The notes below the pieces were generated by a model. That model worked only from the letters and a program-made list of their open reading frames with translations, made no database searches and was not told the origin of the DNA. A program made the translations under genes and the position numbers. Shown piece by piece: positions 44,290 to 54,880 of a DNA stretch of 64,000 nucleotides. Origin of the DNA: Unio delphinus (Eukaryota; Mollusca; Bivalvia; Unionida; Unionidae); assembly GCA_029339505.1 (NCBI GenBank), contig JAQISU010000167.1, forward strand, positions 1 through 64,000, written 5' to 3'. The stretch's first letter is position 1; every line of letters begins with the position of its first letter.

Positions 44290-47211
44290 ATGTCATCCCT
44301 TAAGGACTTGGTTGCCTTAGGCAAAGAATTTGGATATGAAGGTGAAAGCTTAAGGAAATTTATTCAAGAAGAACAAGCCCGGGAAAGGGACGAAAGGGTA
44401 AGAGCAAGGGAATTAGAAAGGGAATCCGAAGATAGGAAATGGGCCTTCGAAAGGGAAAAGATAGAATTAGAGAAGCAGGCCGAAAGGGAAAAGATAGAAT
44501 TAGAGAAGCAGGCCGAAAGGGAAAAGATAGAATTAGAGAAGCAGGCCGAAAGGGAAAAGATAGAATTTGAGAGGGAAAAGATAGAATTAGAGAAGCAGGC
44601 CGAAAAGGATAGGATAGGATGGGAAATGGAAGCGGAGCAAAAGCGAATAGAGTTAGATGAGAAAGCAAAACAACGGGATCATGAGCGTAAGGTAGAATTA
44701 GCGACATCTGGAAGAGAACACGATTCTGCCTTTAGCAAATTAAGGGGCCCCAAATTACCTCCCTTTGACGATGAAAAAGATAACATAGATAGTTATCTTC
44801 ATCGGTTTGAGCGGTATGCCGAAAACCAGAAGTGGAGTCAAAATGACTGGGCGCTGCATCTGAGTGCTTTATTAAAAGGTAAAGCACTGGATGTATACTC
44901 GCGACTTCCTAGGGACGATGTGTTTAAGTACGACGTCCTAAAGGAAGCACTTCTCAAAAGGTACGAGCTCACTGAACAAGGTTTTCGAAAAAAGTTCAGG
45001 TATAGCAAGCCCGATAAGGGAGAAACCTTTGGTCAGTTCACCGTCAGAATTGTGAACTATTTTGAGCGGTGGATTGAATGCGGCAAAGCGGTGAAAACGT
45101 TTGAAGGGTTGACTGATTTCTTGCTCAGAGATCAATTATTTAATACAGTTGGGCGAGAATTAGATCAATTTCTGAAGGAGAAAGTCTTCACAAACGTAAA
45201 AGATATGGCTAAGCAAGCCGATTTATTTGCCGAAGCTCATGGGGGAACCCAGAACGTGGTTTTAAAAGATTTTAAGTCTGGAAACCAGTCTGTAAGACCT
45301 ATGCCTAGGGAGCCTGTAAAATCAGCTGAGGTAAAAAGGTCAGTTGGGAATCCAGTTTTTCAGCGTGTGCGGTGTTTCTTGTGTAATGCATTGGGTCATG
45401 TTCAAAAAGACTGTCCTAAAAGAAAGGCACTTATACATAAGGTAGCAGTGGCTATACAAAGTAAAGGTATATCCGATAACAATGTACATGTAGAACCTTG
45501 TATTCATTCGCTTGGCACGTGTTTATTTCCTGAAGCGCGCGTACCAACCGCGAGAGGATTTGTCAACGGTCGAGAAGTCGTGGTATTGCGTGATACTGGT
45601 TGTACGAGCGTAGTGATCAAACGTAGTCTCGTGCAGGATAACCAAATGCTCGGGTGGGAATCCCCATGTATGTTACTTGATCAGACGATGGGTCGCATTC
45701 CCGTAGCAAGGATCACAGTAAAAACACCTTTCTTAACGGGAACTGTTGATGCCCTTTGTATGGACAATCCTATTTACGATCTGACGATCGGTAATGTTGA
45801 AGGTTCCCGTCTTCCAACCATGGCCGATTTTAAAATACCTTTGGCCCAGGCAGTCGAAACGCGAGCGCAAACACGGCGAGAGAAATCCGCGTTTCATAAA
45901 TTAATAGTCCCTGAATCGATCTCAGGAATTTCCCGTGATGATTTCAAACAAGAGCAAGAACGTGATGAATCCATCAGAACAATTGTTGAGAAAATCACGT
46001 CCGGCGCGATTAAACATTGCAAGCGTGGGGGTAGCTCGAGATTCGTACGCAAGAACGGATTAATTCATAGGGAGTTTAGCGCTCGGGAGGGTAAGAAGTA
46101 TTGGCAAGTGGTCGTACCCCAGAGATATAGATCTCAAGTACTTAGGGTGGCGCATGAGTCAAGCATGGCAGGACACCTAGGTAAGGCTAAGACCACTAGC
46201 AGGGTAGTCGCTGAATTCTACTGGCCAGGTGTTAATGGCGATGTCACACGGTTCTGTAGGTCGTGCGACGTATGTCAGAAAACCGTCTGTAAGGGAAGGG
46301 TCACAAGGGTGCCCTTGGGACAGATGCCATTAATAGATACACCGTTTAAAAGAGTGGCAGTAGATATTGTAGGACCAATACACCCAGTTACCGAAAGAAA
46401 GAATCGGTACATACTTACTCTGGTTGACTACGCAACCAGATACCCTGAAGCCGTAGCGTTACCAACTATTGAAACGGAAAGGGTAGCTGAAGCATTAGTT
46501 GATATCTTCAGTAGGGTAGGGGTGCCAGAGGAAATCCTCACTGATTGTGGTGCCCAATTCACCTCTGACCTCATGGGTGAAATAAGTAGGCTGTTATCCA
46601 TCAAACAGCTAAACACTACCCCATACCATCCGATGTGCAATGGACTGGTAGAGAAGTTTAATGGTACCCTGAAAAGCATGCTACGGAAGATGTGCGCGGA
46701 ACGTCCGCAAGACTGGGACCGTTATTTAAACGCTGTTCTGTTCGCGTACCGTGAAGTACCGCAGGAAAGTTTAGGGTTCTCACCCTTTGAACTGTTGTAT
46801 GGTAGAACGGTTCGAGGCCCGATGCGGATACTACGCGAACTATGGACTGGTGATGTCGCGAACGAGGAAATAAAAACGACTTACCAGTACGTGTTAGATC
46901 TAAGAAACAAACTTGAGAGTACATGCCAGATGGCACGTGACGAATTGATTAAATCGGGGCGCAGATATGCCAAGTATTACAACCGCAGAGCGCGTAATAG
47001 GAAATTTCTTGTGGGAGATCAGGTGCTATTGCTTCTTCCAACGAGTTCGAATAAGTTATTAGTCCAGTGGAAAGGTCCATATGAAGTTAAAGAAGTAAAA
47101 GGTGACATGGACTATAAAATTGACATGGACGGTAATGTAAAAACATTCCATGCGAATATGCTCAAGTTGTATATCAAGAGACAAAGCGACAATGTCAATA
47201 AGGGGAGTTGA
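44290..47211 (+). CDS. gag-pol: Intact Gag-protease-integrase polyprotein
   Basis: About 973 residues from ATG at 44290 (MSSLKDLVALGKEF); an upstream in-frame ATG at 44224 lies in likely leader. In order: a highly charged coiled coil with 11-residue EKIELEKQAER repeats (roughly residues 60-130), the Gag core, a CCHC knuckle CFLCNALGHVQKDC (~360), a retropepsin DTG (~435), the HHCC zinc site (~620-665), and the DD35E integrase core with D in AVDIVGP, D in TDCGAQF and E in GLVEKFNG (~690-790), then a C-terminal domain ending KRQSDNVNKGS. It has no stops or shifts, unlike both composite copies. It could form particles and integrate DNA but would need reverse transcriptase from another copy. Numbering is from the 44290 start. 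Confidence 0.93.
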   Translation: MSSLKDLVALGKEFGYEGESLRKFIQEEQARERDERVRARELERESEDRKWAFEREKIELEKQAEREKIELEKQAEREKIELEKQAEREKIEFEREKIELEKQAEKDRIGWEMEAEQKRIELDEKAKQRDHERKVELATSGREHDSAFSKLRGPKLPPFDDEKDNIDSYLHRFERYAENQKWSQNDWALHLSALLKGKALDVYSRLPRDDVFKYDVLKEALLKRYELTEQGFRKKFRYSKPDKGETFGQFTVRIVNYFERWIECGKAVKTFEGLTDFLLRDQLFNTVGRELDQFLKEKVFTNVKDMAKQADLFAEAHGGTQNVVLKDFKSGNQSVRPMPREPVKSAEVKRSVGNPVFQRVRCFLCNALGHVQKDCPKRKALIHKVAVAIQSKGISDNNVHVEPCIHSLGTCLFPEARVPTARGFVNGREVVVLRDTGCTSVVIKRSLVQDNQMLGWESPCMLLDQTMGRIPVARITVKTPFLTGTVDALCMDNPIYDLTIGNVEGSRLPTMADFKIPLAQAVETRAQTRREKSAFHKLIVPESISGISRDDFKQEQERDESIRTIVEKITSGAIKHCKRGGSSRFVRKNGLIHREFSAREGKKYWQVVVPQRYRSQVLRVAHESSMAGHLGKAKTTSRVVAEFYWPGVNGDVTRFCRSCDVCQKTVCKGRVTRVPLGQMPLIDTPFKRVAVDIVGPIHPVTERKNRYILTLVDYATRYPEAVALPTIETERVAEALVDIFSRVGVPEEILTDCGAQFTSDLMGEISRLLSIKQLNTTPYHPMCNGLVEKFNGTLKSMLRKMCAERPQDWDRYLNAVLFAYREVPQESLGFSPFELLYGRTVRGPMRILRELWTGDVANEEIKTTYQYVLDLRNKLESTCQMARDELIKSGRRYAKYYNRRARNRKFLVGDQVLLLLPTSSNKLLVQWKGPYEVKEVKGDMDYKIDMDGNVKTFHANMLKLYIKRQSDNVNKGS

Positions 47212-47260
47212 AAATATAGGCGCAGACTACTTGAGTAGGGCATGATGGGAAATTTGTATG
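47190..47260 (+). other. Deletion junction replacing RT-RNase H
   Basis: After DNVNKGS and its stop, the sequence jumps to the last codons of RNase H (GGAGTTGAAAATATAGGCGC, coding the VENIGADYLSRA end in the composite). About 1.5 kb present in the composite is missing. The join lies in AATAAGGGGAG, where both parent edges carry AAGGGG. Confidence 0.85.
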
Positions 47261-47381
47261 AATTTGCCCAGTAATAAAATCCAGTTTGTAGTATAACCAG
47301 TGTAAATGTTGTAAGATATCATCAATAGTTATTTTTCTTCTATTCTGTGTTAGTTTTAAAAATGTGTACATTTTTATTCTT

Positions 47382-47394
47382 AGGGGGGAGGTAT
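47382..47394 (+). promoter_or_regulatory. Polypurine tract
   Basis: AGGGGGGAGGTAT directly before the 3' LTR. The composite carries the complement (ATACCTCCCCCTT) at 2974 and 9162. Confidence 0.75.
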
Positions 47395-49076
47395 TGTCAC
47401 AGAATTAGGCGAAAATTGAATTGATTTTTGTTGTTCTTCAATTGCAAACGAAACTCACCATTTTTCTTGATTTCGTCGTACACGCATTACCTGGGGTGAT
47501 TAAGTGGCGTGTAACGATTTGCATGTGCCAATTTGTAATTTACATGAAATCCGAAATACTCGTTTTACGTGGTGTACGGCAAGCTCGATGTGATTTATGT
47601 TCACCTATTGAGAGTATATAAGGCTTAGGATTTATCATAAATTTTTACGGGAACCCAAATATCTAATCGAAGGATAGATAACCTCGTCTTGCAAATCTCC
47701 AGCCAAAGGGGTGAGTGTTAAATTTACATTTCGTTTTATTGTGAATTTTATTCAGATTATCATTTCGTATAATGATGCTTTTATTGCAATTAAACGTGGA
47801 ATATTTGGAATTACTAGTCACTTTTAGACTTTAAATACAATATCGTAATCTACGGCTTAGATTATTTTTGAGACAACTATTATTAGTCTGGTTTTGTTTA
47901 TTATAGCTAATTCAGTCTGATTCAGTCTGATTCCAGCTGATTCCGTCGTTAATTCAGTCTGATTCAGTCTGATTCCAGCTGATTCCGTCGTTGATACCGT
48001 AGAAGTTCATCACTGATAGCGCATCTAATAACATCGTTGATACCGTCTCTGATACCGTAGCTGCTAACATAGTTGTTACATTGTTTCTGGTACCGTAGCT
48101 GCTAATAACATCGTTGATACCGTAGCTGCTAATAACATCGTTGATACCGTAGCTGTTAAACACATCTGATACCATCTTTTGATAAACGTCTTTGAAATCG
48201 TTTGATTTGTTGTGGGACATCTATTGTTTGTTCTGGAACATCTCTGTATAAATATCTGAATGTGATTGTGCCGTTAATTTGTGCAAACGGAATTGAAGTA
48301 TCTGTCTGTGTGTCGAACTGTCTGTTCGTCAATATCTGTGTAACGTGTAAATATCCGGAAAGCTAGAAGTCCGAGTGTCGGAGCTGTCTTAGAGTTGTAA
48401 AACGTCCGGGTCGACATCTAGGGGAGTGAGGAACCGTTGGTTCGGGTAGATGTTGTATGCTGTCTGAACGTATAACTGTGGTGGATCCGTGTAGGGAAAC
48501 GTCCGATAATAGTATTGGTCAACCCTCGGTTCTCGGGGAAACTGGGAGACGATTCAACTGTTGCTGAATCGTGCGGTTATACAGGGGAGACACATAGGTG
48601 TATTGAAATTGTGATATAATTTAATACATTGTTGTATTTGCATGTTTATGTCAGATCGCAATAATATTTCAAGTGATCACATAGATATCAATAAAAGCTA
48701 GCAACTTGATTGAATACAAGTATATGATCGTGCTAGTTATCGCAATCCATCGTGCGATAGATAGTTTGTCGTTTGTGTTTATTTTTTTTCGTGAATCATA
48801 CTTGCATTTATTTAACTTTCGTAAAGGATTCTTGGATCTGTGTATAATCCAAGAGATCCCTTTACATTTGTGATTCCTTTTGTATTGTTATTTAATTTAT
48901 TCATGTATTGTGAATGGTTGTGAGTGTAATTGTGGGTTGAGCGCGTGAATTATTGTGTTGTTACATCTGTATTTTTTTCCATTTATAATTTATTACATAA
49001 ATTTATATTTTCTTTCACAAATTGTGTTTGTATTGTTCAATTAATCCACCCTCCTCTCGGTAACAATTCTGTTACA
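47395..49076 (+). repeat. 3' LTR of the RT-less Gypsy element
   Basis: The same 1682 bp as the 5' LTR with two single-base differences. It ends GTTACA and is followed by the TSD GTGAT. Confidence 0.94.
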
Positions 49077-49081
49077 GTGAT

Positions 49082-49400
49082 GTTGGAACAACAACAAAAA
49101 ACCTGAAAAATATTTTCTCGAGGACGTCACAAAAACACGGACGTGATATATGTAACTCAAAAATACGCACAGATTCCAAGTATAATCACAGAAAATTGCA
49201 ATTTAGTGTGCGTATTTAACGGAACTGGAAAATACACACTACAAAATATTTATCAATATTGGTGTGATGGTGATATGGATTTTAATAAATTTCGAAATTT
49301 CTTTAGTGGTGCTCAGGCTACCCCGCACGGATTTATAACTATAAATTTATCAGATCCTCGGACACGATATCGTATTGGATTATACCGTATATATAATTAA
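49082..49400 (+). pseudogene. Packaging ATPase, C-terminal half
   Basis: Resumes in the frame broken at 42394. After one stop codon it has SRGRHKNTDVIYVTQ (the conserved GRH..I...Y..Q sensor-type segment of these ATPases), NCNLVCVFNGTGK and TPHGFITINLS, and stops at 49398-49400, just inside the right TIR. Apart from the Gypsy insertion, the visible damage in the gene is one stop and one frameshift. Confidence 0.88.
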
Positions 49401-49403
49401 TTC

Positions 49404-49565
49404 GGTTAAATCCATAGCAGCAGAGGGCTGCGACAACGACATGGCGTCCTATTTTCTATTTTGTTTTTGCCGAATGGACGCTTCTATAAAACATTTACGA
49501 ACAAGCCTTGGTTTGTCAAATAGACGCCTCCAAAGTCTTGTCCGATTCATCTGCCCCCTGCTGCT
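49404..49565. repeat. Right terminal inverted repeat
   Basis: Reverse complement of the left TIR. The outer end reads ...CCCCCTGCTGCT and is followed by the TSD CCCAT (49566-49570). Its inner end carries another CCATAGCAGCAG motif near 49411, echoing the terminus. Confidence 0.88.
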
Positions 49566-49989
49566 CCCATAGTTTGTTTTTATAAATGAGGATCAGAATA
49601 TATAGTTTGTAAGATGGATAGTGTAGTTCTAGTAGACTCACTTAATGCTTATTGCACATTTCTTCCCGTCGAAGATAGTCACGTGATTATGCTTTGACTT
49701 GATATCATAGCGACAGGTACAAAAGTCTTAAAGTGAGTTGTGAGCATGTTGTCGGTTATACTTTGAATCAGCGATTTGTAAACACTTACATTTGTAATGA
49801 TAATTTGCCCTGATATGACATTCTTTTTCTTAGTTGTTTAATTTAATTTTCGAATCCTGATAAAAAGAACCAATATAATTTTACTTGCGATCATATTTCT
49901 GTTATGATAGAGTTTGTATCATGACCTTCTCACATCTTGCTATGAGAATGGATTCCTCATAGTTTGACCATTTCTTTGCCCATGGTTAC

Positions 49990-50052
<63 letters not shown>

Positions 50053-50766
50053 AAGGTAATCAGGCTGCCTAACAGGGGTGTCATCAATAACCGAGGATAT
50101 ACGGTTACATCATGGGGAATGAGGTACCGAGTCTACATTAATAAAAAACGACAGGGTAGTTCTGATATATAGCGAGATGTGTTCTATGGATTTTTTATAT
50201 GTAAAGCGCCATCTTTATAAAATAGAATAAAGTTATATTACACAAATATATACAATTTATATCAATAAACTTTAGTGGAAAATTACTTTCAATATAAATT
50301 GATGAAAATTATTTTTAATACAATTTAGAGAACATTTCAATCTCAATACTTTTACTTAAAAGTTCTGACCGAATATTTCGGTTACCTGTCAAAAATATGT
50401 ATAAAAAGTGCCCGTATTCGGATAAAGGCAACGTGTGAGCTAAGATTTTTTTTAAAAAATTCGTTATATTCATTGCTATTGGATATGATGCTGCCGCCTG
50501 ATGGAAAGATTTTTTCATTAGAATCATGACTTTGTCTAGCGTCTAAATCAAACATTTTTATTCAAGGATGTAATTTTCCTTTCTCGTATGGAAGCATAAG
50601 GAGAGATTCGTTTCAACACTGATGAAATATAAATAAAGATCGAAGTAAAAAGTGGCGATTTGTAAATACTGATGTAACTTTCAAACAACATAACATTCAA
50701 TATGAATTCCATGCCTCTAAGCTAGATTATAAAATTTAGGTAAACACAGAAATAAGCTTAAATTAT
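49566..50766. repeat. Host segment copy B, middle part
   Basis: Begins with the right TSD. It aligns with 278-1085 of copy A (GATCAGAATATA, GTGTAGTTCT.GTAG, GGCGATTTGTAAATACTGATG). It includes a (GA)n microsatellite at 49992-50049. No gene. Confidence 0.7.
49992..50049. repeat. (GA)n microsatellite
   Basis: About 29 uninterrupted GA units. Confidence 0.95.
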
Positions 50767-51715
50767 GTTACCGTTCTTTCCTGTCTACTCTCATAATAGA
50801 CAATTGAAAAGTCCAGTATATGTTATACGACTTTATTGTGCACGAGGTTGGCAACGTTAGCTAAATATATATAGCTCCTGTTTTATTCAACTCAACCCTG
50901 CAAATACAATAAAATACATTTACTACAATTATAAATACCATCATCAGTGCATTACATCGATTCTGTTTCACAGTATATTCAATACGAATAACTACCACCA
51001 CATATTTATTACTTATCAATCTAGAAAGATAGTTGACCAAATGAACCTAAAAACAATAATTAGTGTGCACTGCACAAAACAGAACAGACATACAGACAGA
51101 CAAGCGTATGGACATAATGATAGGTTCAGAGAAGACTGTGGGTTAATGACAAATTAAAGGTACTAAAATGCAATATACATTTCAGATAAATATACAGACT
51201 ACATATAAAATAACCATTTACATTGACCGTATTATAAATATATTATAAATCTATTTACCTTATCATATGGGACAAAGGTTGTCACATCTTCTTGAAGTCC
51301 AACAGAATCAGAAGAACATTTAATTCAATTCCATGACCAGCACCCTTCAGCAACTCATATGGAATGACCACCACTAATCTGCTGCCCATGCTATGCTGTT
51401 TATACAGACAAGTAGCAAACTAACCAATCAGAAATTTACTTACCACTTGTCATGCAATAGAACAACCCAGCATGAACAGCACTCAGGGTAGTTTCATTGC
51501 TCAGAGTGAATAAAACCCAAGAGGTAATCCTAGTTCAAGGTTGGCTAAATGGCTATAGATGTAAAAAAATGATAATAACACTAATTGCAACTGATGATTT
51601 TATTTCACTCATCTTTTTAAAAAAATTAATTAGATAAAATAATAAAATACACACTTCTGCCTATTTAAAACACGAATATATAAACTTATAAAATATATAC
51701 TTCTGCTACATTAGT
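50767..51715. other. Copy-B-specific inserted segment, unidentified
   Basis: About 950 bp with no counterpart in copy A, where the flanks near 1085-1200 are close together. It begins TGTTACCG and ends near CTGCTACA, which could be solo-LTR-like TG...CA ends, but I see no target site duplication. No coding capacity. Confidence 0.4.
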
Positions 51716-52680
51716 ATCATCCCCATAGTTCAAAATCATATTTTAAAGTTGGAACAGCAATCTAAGACGAATAAAACATTATTTGCATGTGTAAAAGTTG
51801 GAATATCACTATAATCCGAAACAAATATTATTTTCACCTATGCATAACCACATACAAAATCAAAAGGTTTCCATAACACTGTTTGATCCCCGTTTATCCA
51901 AAGTTTGGTATGTTAATAAAACACTTACGATTAGAGTAAAATATGATTCTTAAATACAAAATAAACTTTCATAAATTCACTAAAGTCATTTCATTTAGTG
52001 GACATTTTCTTTTCCTTTATATGCCATCTTCCCCTGAAAAGTTGGCTTTGTTTTAACAGATTTATTTTCATATGATATTTGTGTGGAAAAGAATCACACG
52101 ACCCTTGTTATTGATACATGCCAGCGATGCTTGCTTTTTAACAGTATTTGTCTTGTATTTACAGACACGATTTGTCCCTCTACATCCAATCGGTTAATTT
52201 TGTTTATATTTATTGTAATGCAAACACCAAATGAATCAGCATACGTCATCTGCTAGGACAAAGAACTATTGAATGTATTCTGTCTACATGGATTTAGTTA
52301 CTTTGATAAGCTTACCATAAGACCTTGTTTTGTTCCAAATGTTAAGTAGAAATCTATTCTATACATAGACGAATGATTTAAAAACGTGCATAGAAATAGA
52401 AAATAGCTTACACGTTTAAACATATTTCTGCCCAAGAGCACAAAAGTTTTCGATATCAAATCTAATAAATTTTCTGCTTCATTTTTCATAATAAGATTTT
52501 GATTTTTTTAACCAATTTTGTTATATTTAATCGATATTACTGTTAATGACTTTCTTAGTCCATTCAAAGATACAATGCCAGAAGAGTTACTTAAATGTCT
52601 ACTTATACTTTACCGTTATGTACATTACAGCATCACATTATGATTCCAGAAATTAACTTCCTGATACTTTACGGTTTAGA

Positions 52681-53245
52681 TAAGTCTATTTACTCATGCT
52701 TTATCGTTTAGTTACTAAAATGTCTACTAACTCATACTTTACCGGATAGTTACTAAAATTTCTACTAACTCATACTTTACCGTTTAGTTACTAAAATGTC
52801 TACTAACTTATACTTTACCGTTTAGTTACTAAAATGTTTACTTACTCATACTTTACCGTTTAGTTACTAAAATGTCTACTTACTCATACTTTACCGTTTA
52901 GTTACTAAAATGTCTACTTACTCATACTTTACCGTTTAGTTACTAAAATGTCTACTTACTCATACTTTACCGTTTAGTTACTAAAATGTCTACTTACTCA
53001 TACTTTACCGTTTAGTTACTAAAATGTCTACTTACTCATACTTTACCGTTTAGTTACTAAAATGTATACTTACTCATACTTTACCGTTTAGTTACTAAAA
53101 TGTCTACTTACTCATACTTTACCGTTTAGTTACTAAAATGTCTACTTACTCATACTTTACTGTTTAGTTACTAAAATGTCTACTTACTCATACTTTACCG
53201 TTTATTTACTAAAATGTCTACTAACTTATACTTTACCGTTAAGCA
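52681..53245. repeat. Minisatellite, 38-bp unit, ~15 copies
   Basis: The unit is CTCATACTTTACCGTTTAGT followed by TACTAAAATGTCTACTTA. Central units are almost identical, and outer ones vary (CTAACT, TTTACTCATG). There are no unique spacers, so it is not a CRISPR-like array. The same unit exists once in copy C (near 60315) and once, degenerate, in copy A (near 15888). Confidence 0.95.
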
Positions 53246-53784
53246 CTAGGCATATTACTGCTTCACACTATGATTCCAGAATAATTACCTTCTCTCGAAT
53301 TTCGAGTAATGAACTTAAATGTACCAGTATCTGGTCACTAAACTTTATCAATTTGTCTGTACTATTGATGATCCGTGAGTTTTTGTATCATTTCTGGACA
53401 TTATTATTTTTAATTACCTCTGTAAAAGCACTTCGAAAGCATGCCCATTTTTTCCAAAACTTAGAATTCAAACAGAAACGTGACAAGGACATACGTAATA
53501 ATTTTAATGTTTCCTGCACATTTTAGCCACTGGCAGTTCTCAAGGGTAAGGAAGTGTCCTAGTAGAAGTGCCTTAAATTGATTAGACATGCGATGTAAGA
53601 AATGAGCATGCTTGGAGTAGCAACAAGATCAGATCGGCTGCGTAGCATAAAGAGGAAAGGTAGGAAAGAATGGGTGAAAAAATATGGAATGTTTAATATC
53701 GATCTATCCCTTCCTCCATCTCTCTGTCTTTTTGTCTGTTTTCCTTTGTAACTACGCAACGATGTATAGCTAAATGCATTGCTT

Positions 53785-53786
<2 letters not shown>

Positions 53787-53832
<46 letters not shown>
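53787..53832. repeat. (CAT)n microsatellite
   Basis: About 15 CAT units at the position equivalent to the compound microsatellite in copy A and (CTGT)n/(CT)n in copy C. Confidence 0.95.
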
Positions 53833-53833
<1 letters not shown>

Positions 53834-54880
53834 ATTTCGTCTATTTTAATTGATGATTAATCGAAACTATGTGAGATACTCTCAACAAGAAATGTGTCTC
53901 GCACAAATTAAATTTAATTAAATAATATAATGTTTGCAGCTATAAAAGTAACACAATCATCTGGTACGTTTATGTGAGATTTAGCCACTACATTCTTAAA
54001 TTAGCTCTTTTCAACAATGGCTGTAAAATCTGATTCTCAACGTCGTTTTGTAAATGTCATATAAAACACGTTGACTTAGAATATATGTGAATATGTCGAT
54101 TCTTGATACATTTGAGACATTATATTAAACCAAATTATGCATTTAATTCTTCAAACGTAATTCCATCCATATGTTGTTAATTAGGAACGAAGATAGTAAG
54201 AAACTTGATTCCTAGAAAGCGAAAATAAGTAATGGAGATTCAAAATCCCCAATTGAGAACGAAAACTTCATCTCGCATGACCAACATGTCACAAATGATA
54301 TAATGAAATAACTCTTAATCGGAAGGATGTTAAATGATAATATTAAACATGTTTATTGAGATAGGTTTATGTAGTTAGTGCATATTCTATTTTAGTAAGG
54401 TTCTAAGACATTAATCTACATTCAGATGGTAACTATGGAAAGAATTCATATCGCCAATTGATTTTTAGTTTGATTTGTGTTTCTCATTTTCTCGATGGGG
54501 CAATCGAAATTTGTCGTTCTTGTTTGTCGCATTGTAGGCTTACTATGACATGTGTGCTTATAATCTTAGAATTATTTACCGAACCTGAGGAAGTTATTAC
54601 TTGCTGTAACATCGCAATCAATTGTGAGACTGGGTCATTACTTTTTTTTTCTAATGATAAAAATAGTGTTGCAAGTTTAGGCTCTAATAAAAGGTGAAAA
54701 AGAAAACGTGAGAGAAAACAACACTAATTTGTAAACATTTAACAAATCATTTATTTCCCTAGAAAAAGATTATAAAATTGGTTAAAAACTTATTTTGAAT
54801 AATCAAATAAAAAATAACCCAATAATAAGTCATGAATTAAATACCAAAAGTCCTAAATTGTCTTTTGAATGGTAAAATCC

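Larger units (their letters stand above)
42395..49076 (+). mobile_element. RT-less Ty3/Gypsy element nested in the ATPase gene
   Basis: LTRs 42395-44076 and 47395-49076 (1682 bp each) differ by eye at two positions (43101/48101 and 44069/49069). The TSD is GTGAT (42390-42394 and 49077-49081). The internal region (3318 bp) holds one intact Gag-PR-INT frame, and RT and RNase H are missing. It is related to the minus-strand composite but is a different subfamily, judged by LTR divergence. Confidence 0.94.
26770..49565. mobile_element. Polinton/Maverick-like virus-derived element (decayed, nearly full length)
   Basis: Bounded by terminal inverted repeats beginning AGCAGCAGGGGG and flanked by CCCAT on both sides. 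The paralogous empty site at 278-282 has CCCAT once. Without the nested Gypsy insertion (42395-49076 plus one TSD) it is about 16.1 kb, within the usual 15-20 kb Polinton range. Gene content fits a self-replicating, virion-forming element: major capsid, penton-like, minor capsid, adenain-like protease, packaging ATPase, DDE integrase, and a polymerase/helicase/HNH replication protein. Nearly every gene has stops or frameshifts, so it is a genomic fossil. The order and the fused replication gene set it apart from the textbook Polinton, which uses a separate protein-primed PolB. Confidence 0.9.
51716..54880. repeat. Host segment copy B, right part
   Basis: Continues the alignment with copy A (1200-1512, then 15350-17037 and 20431-21240) and, from about 52540, with copy C. 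The uninterrupted CCATC at 52024-52028 is the empty site of the Gypsy composite. The region at 54080 is the empty site of the LINE. It carries the 38-bp minisatellite (52681-53245) and a (CAT)n run. The 116-codon frame at 53176 is not supported as a gene. Confidence 0.7.

Noticed and set aside
44360..44707. 115-codon minus-strand frame
   Set aside because: Antisense shadow of the EKIELEKQ repeat in Gag.
52681..53245. Possible CRISPR-like array
   Set aside because: Units are contiguous 38-bp tandem repeats without unique spacers, in animal DNA.
53559..53834. Poly-Met frame on the minus strand
   Set aside because: Translation of the (CAT)n microsatellite.
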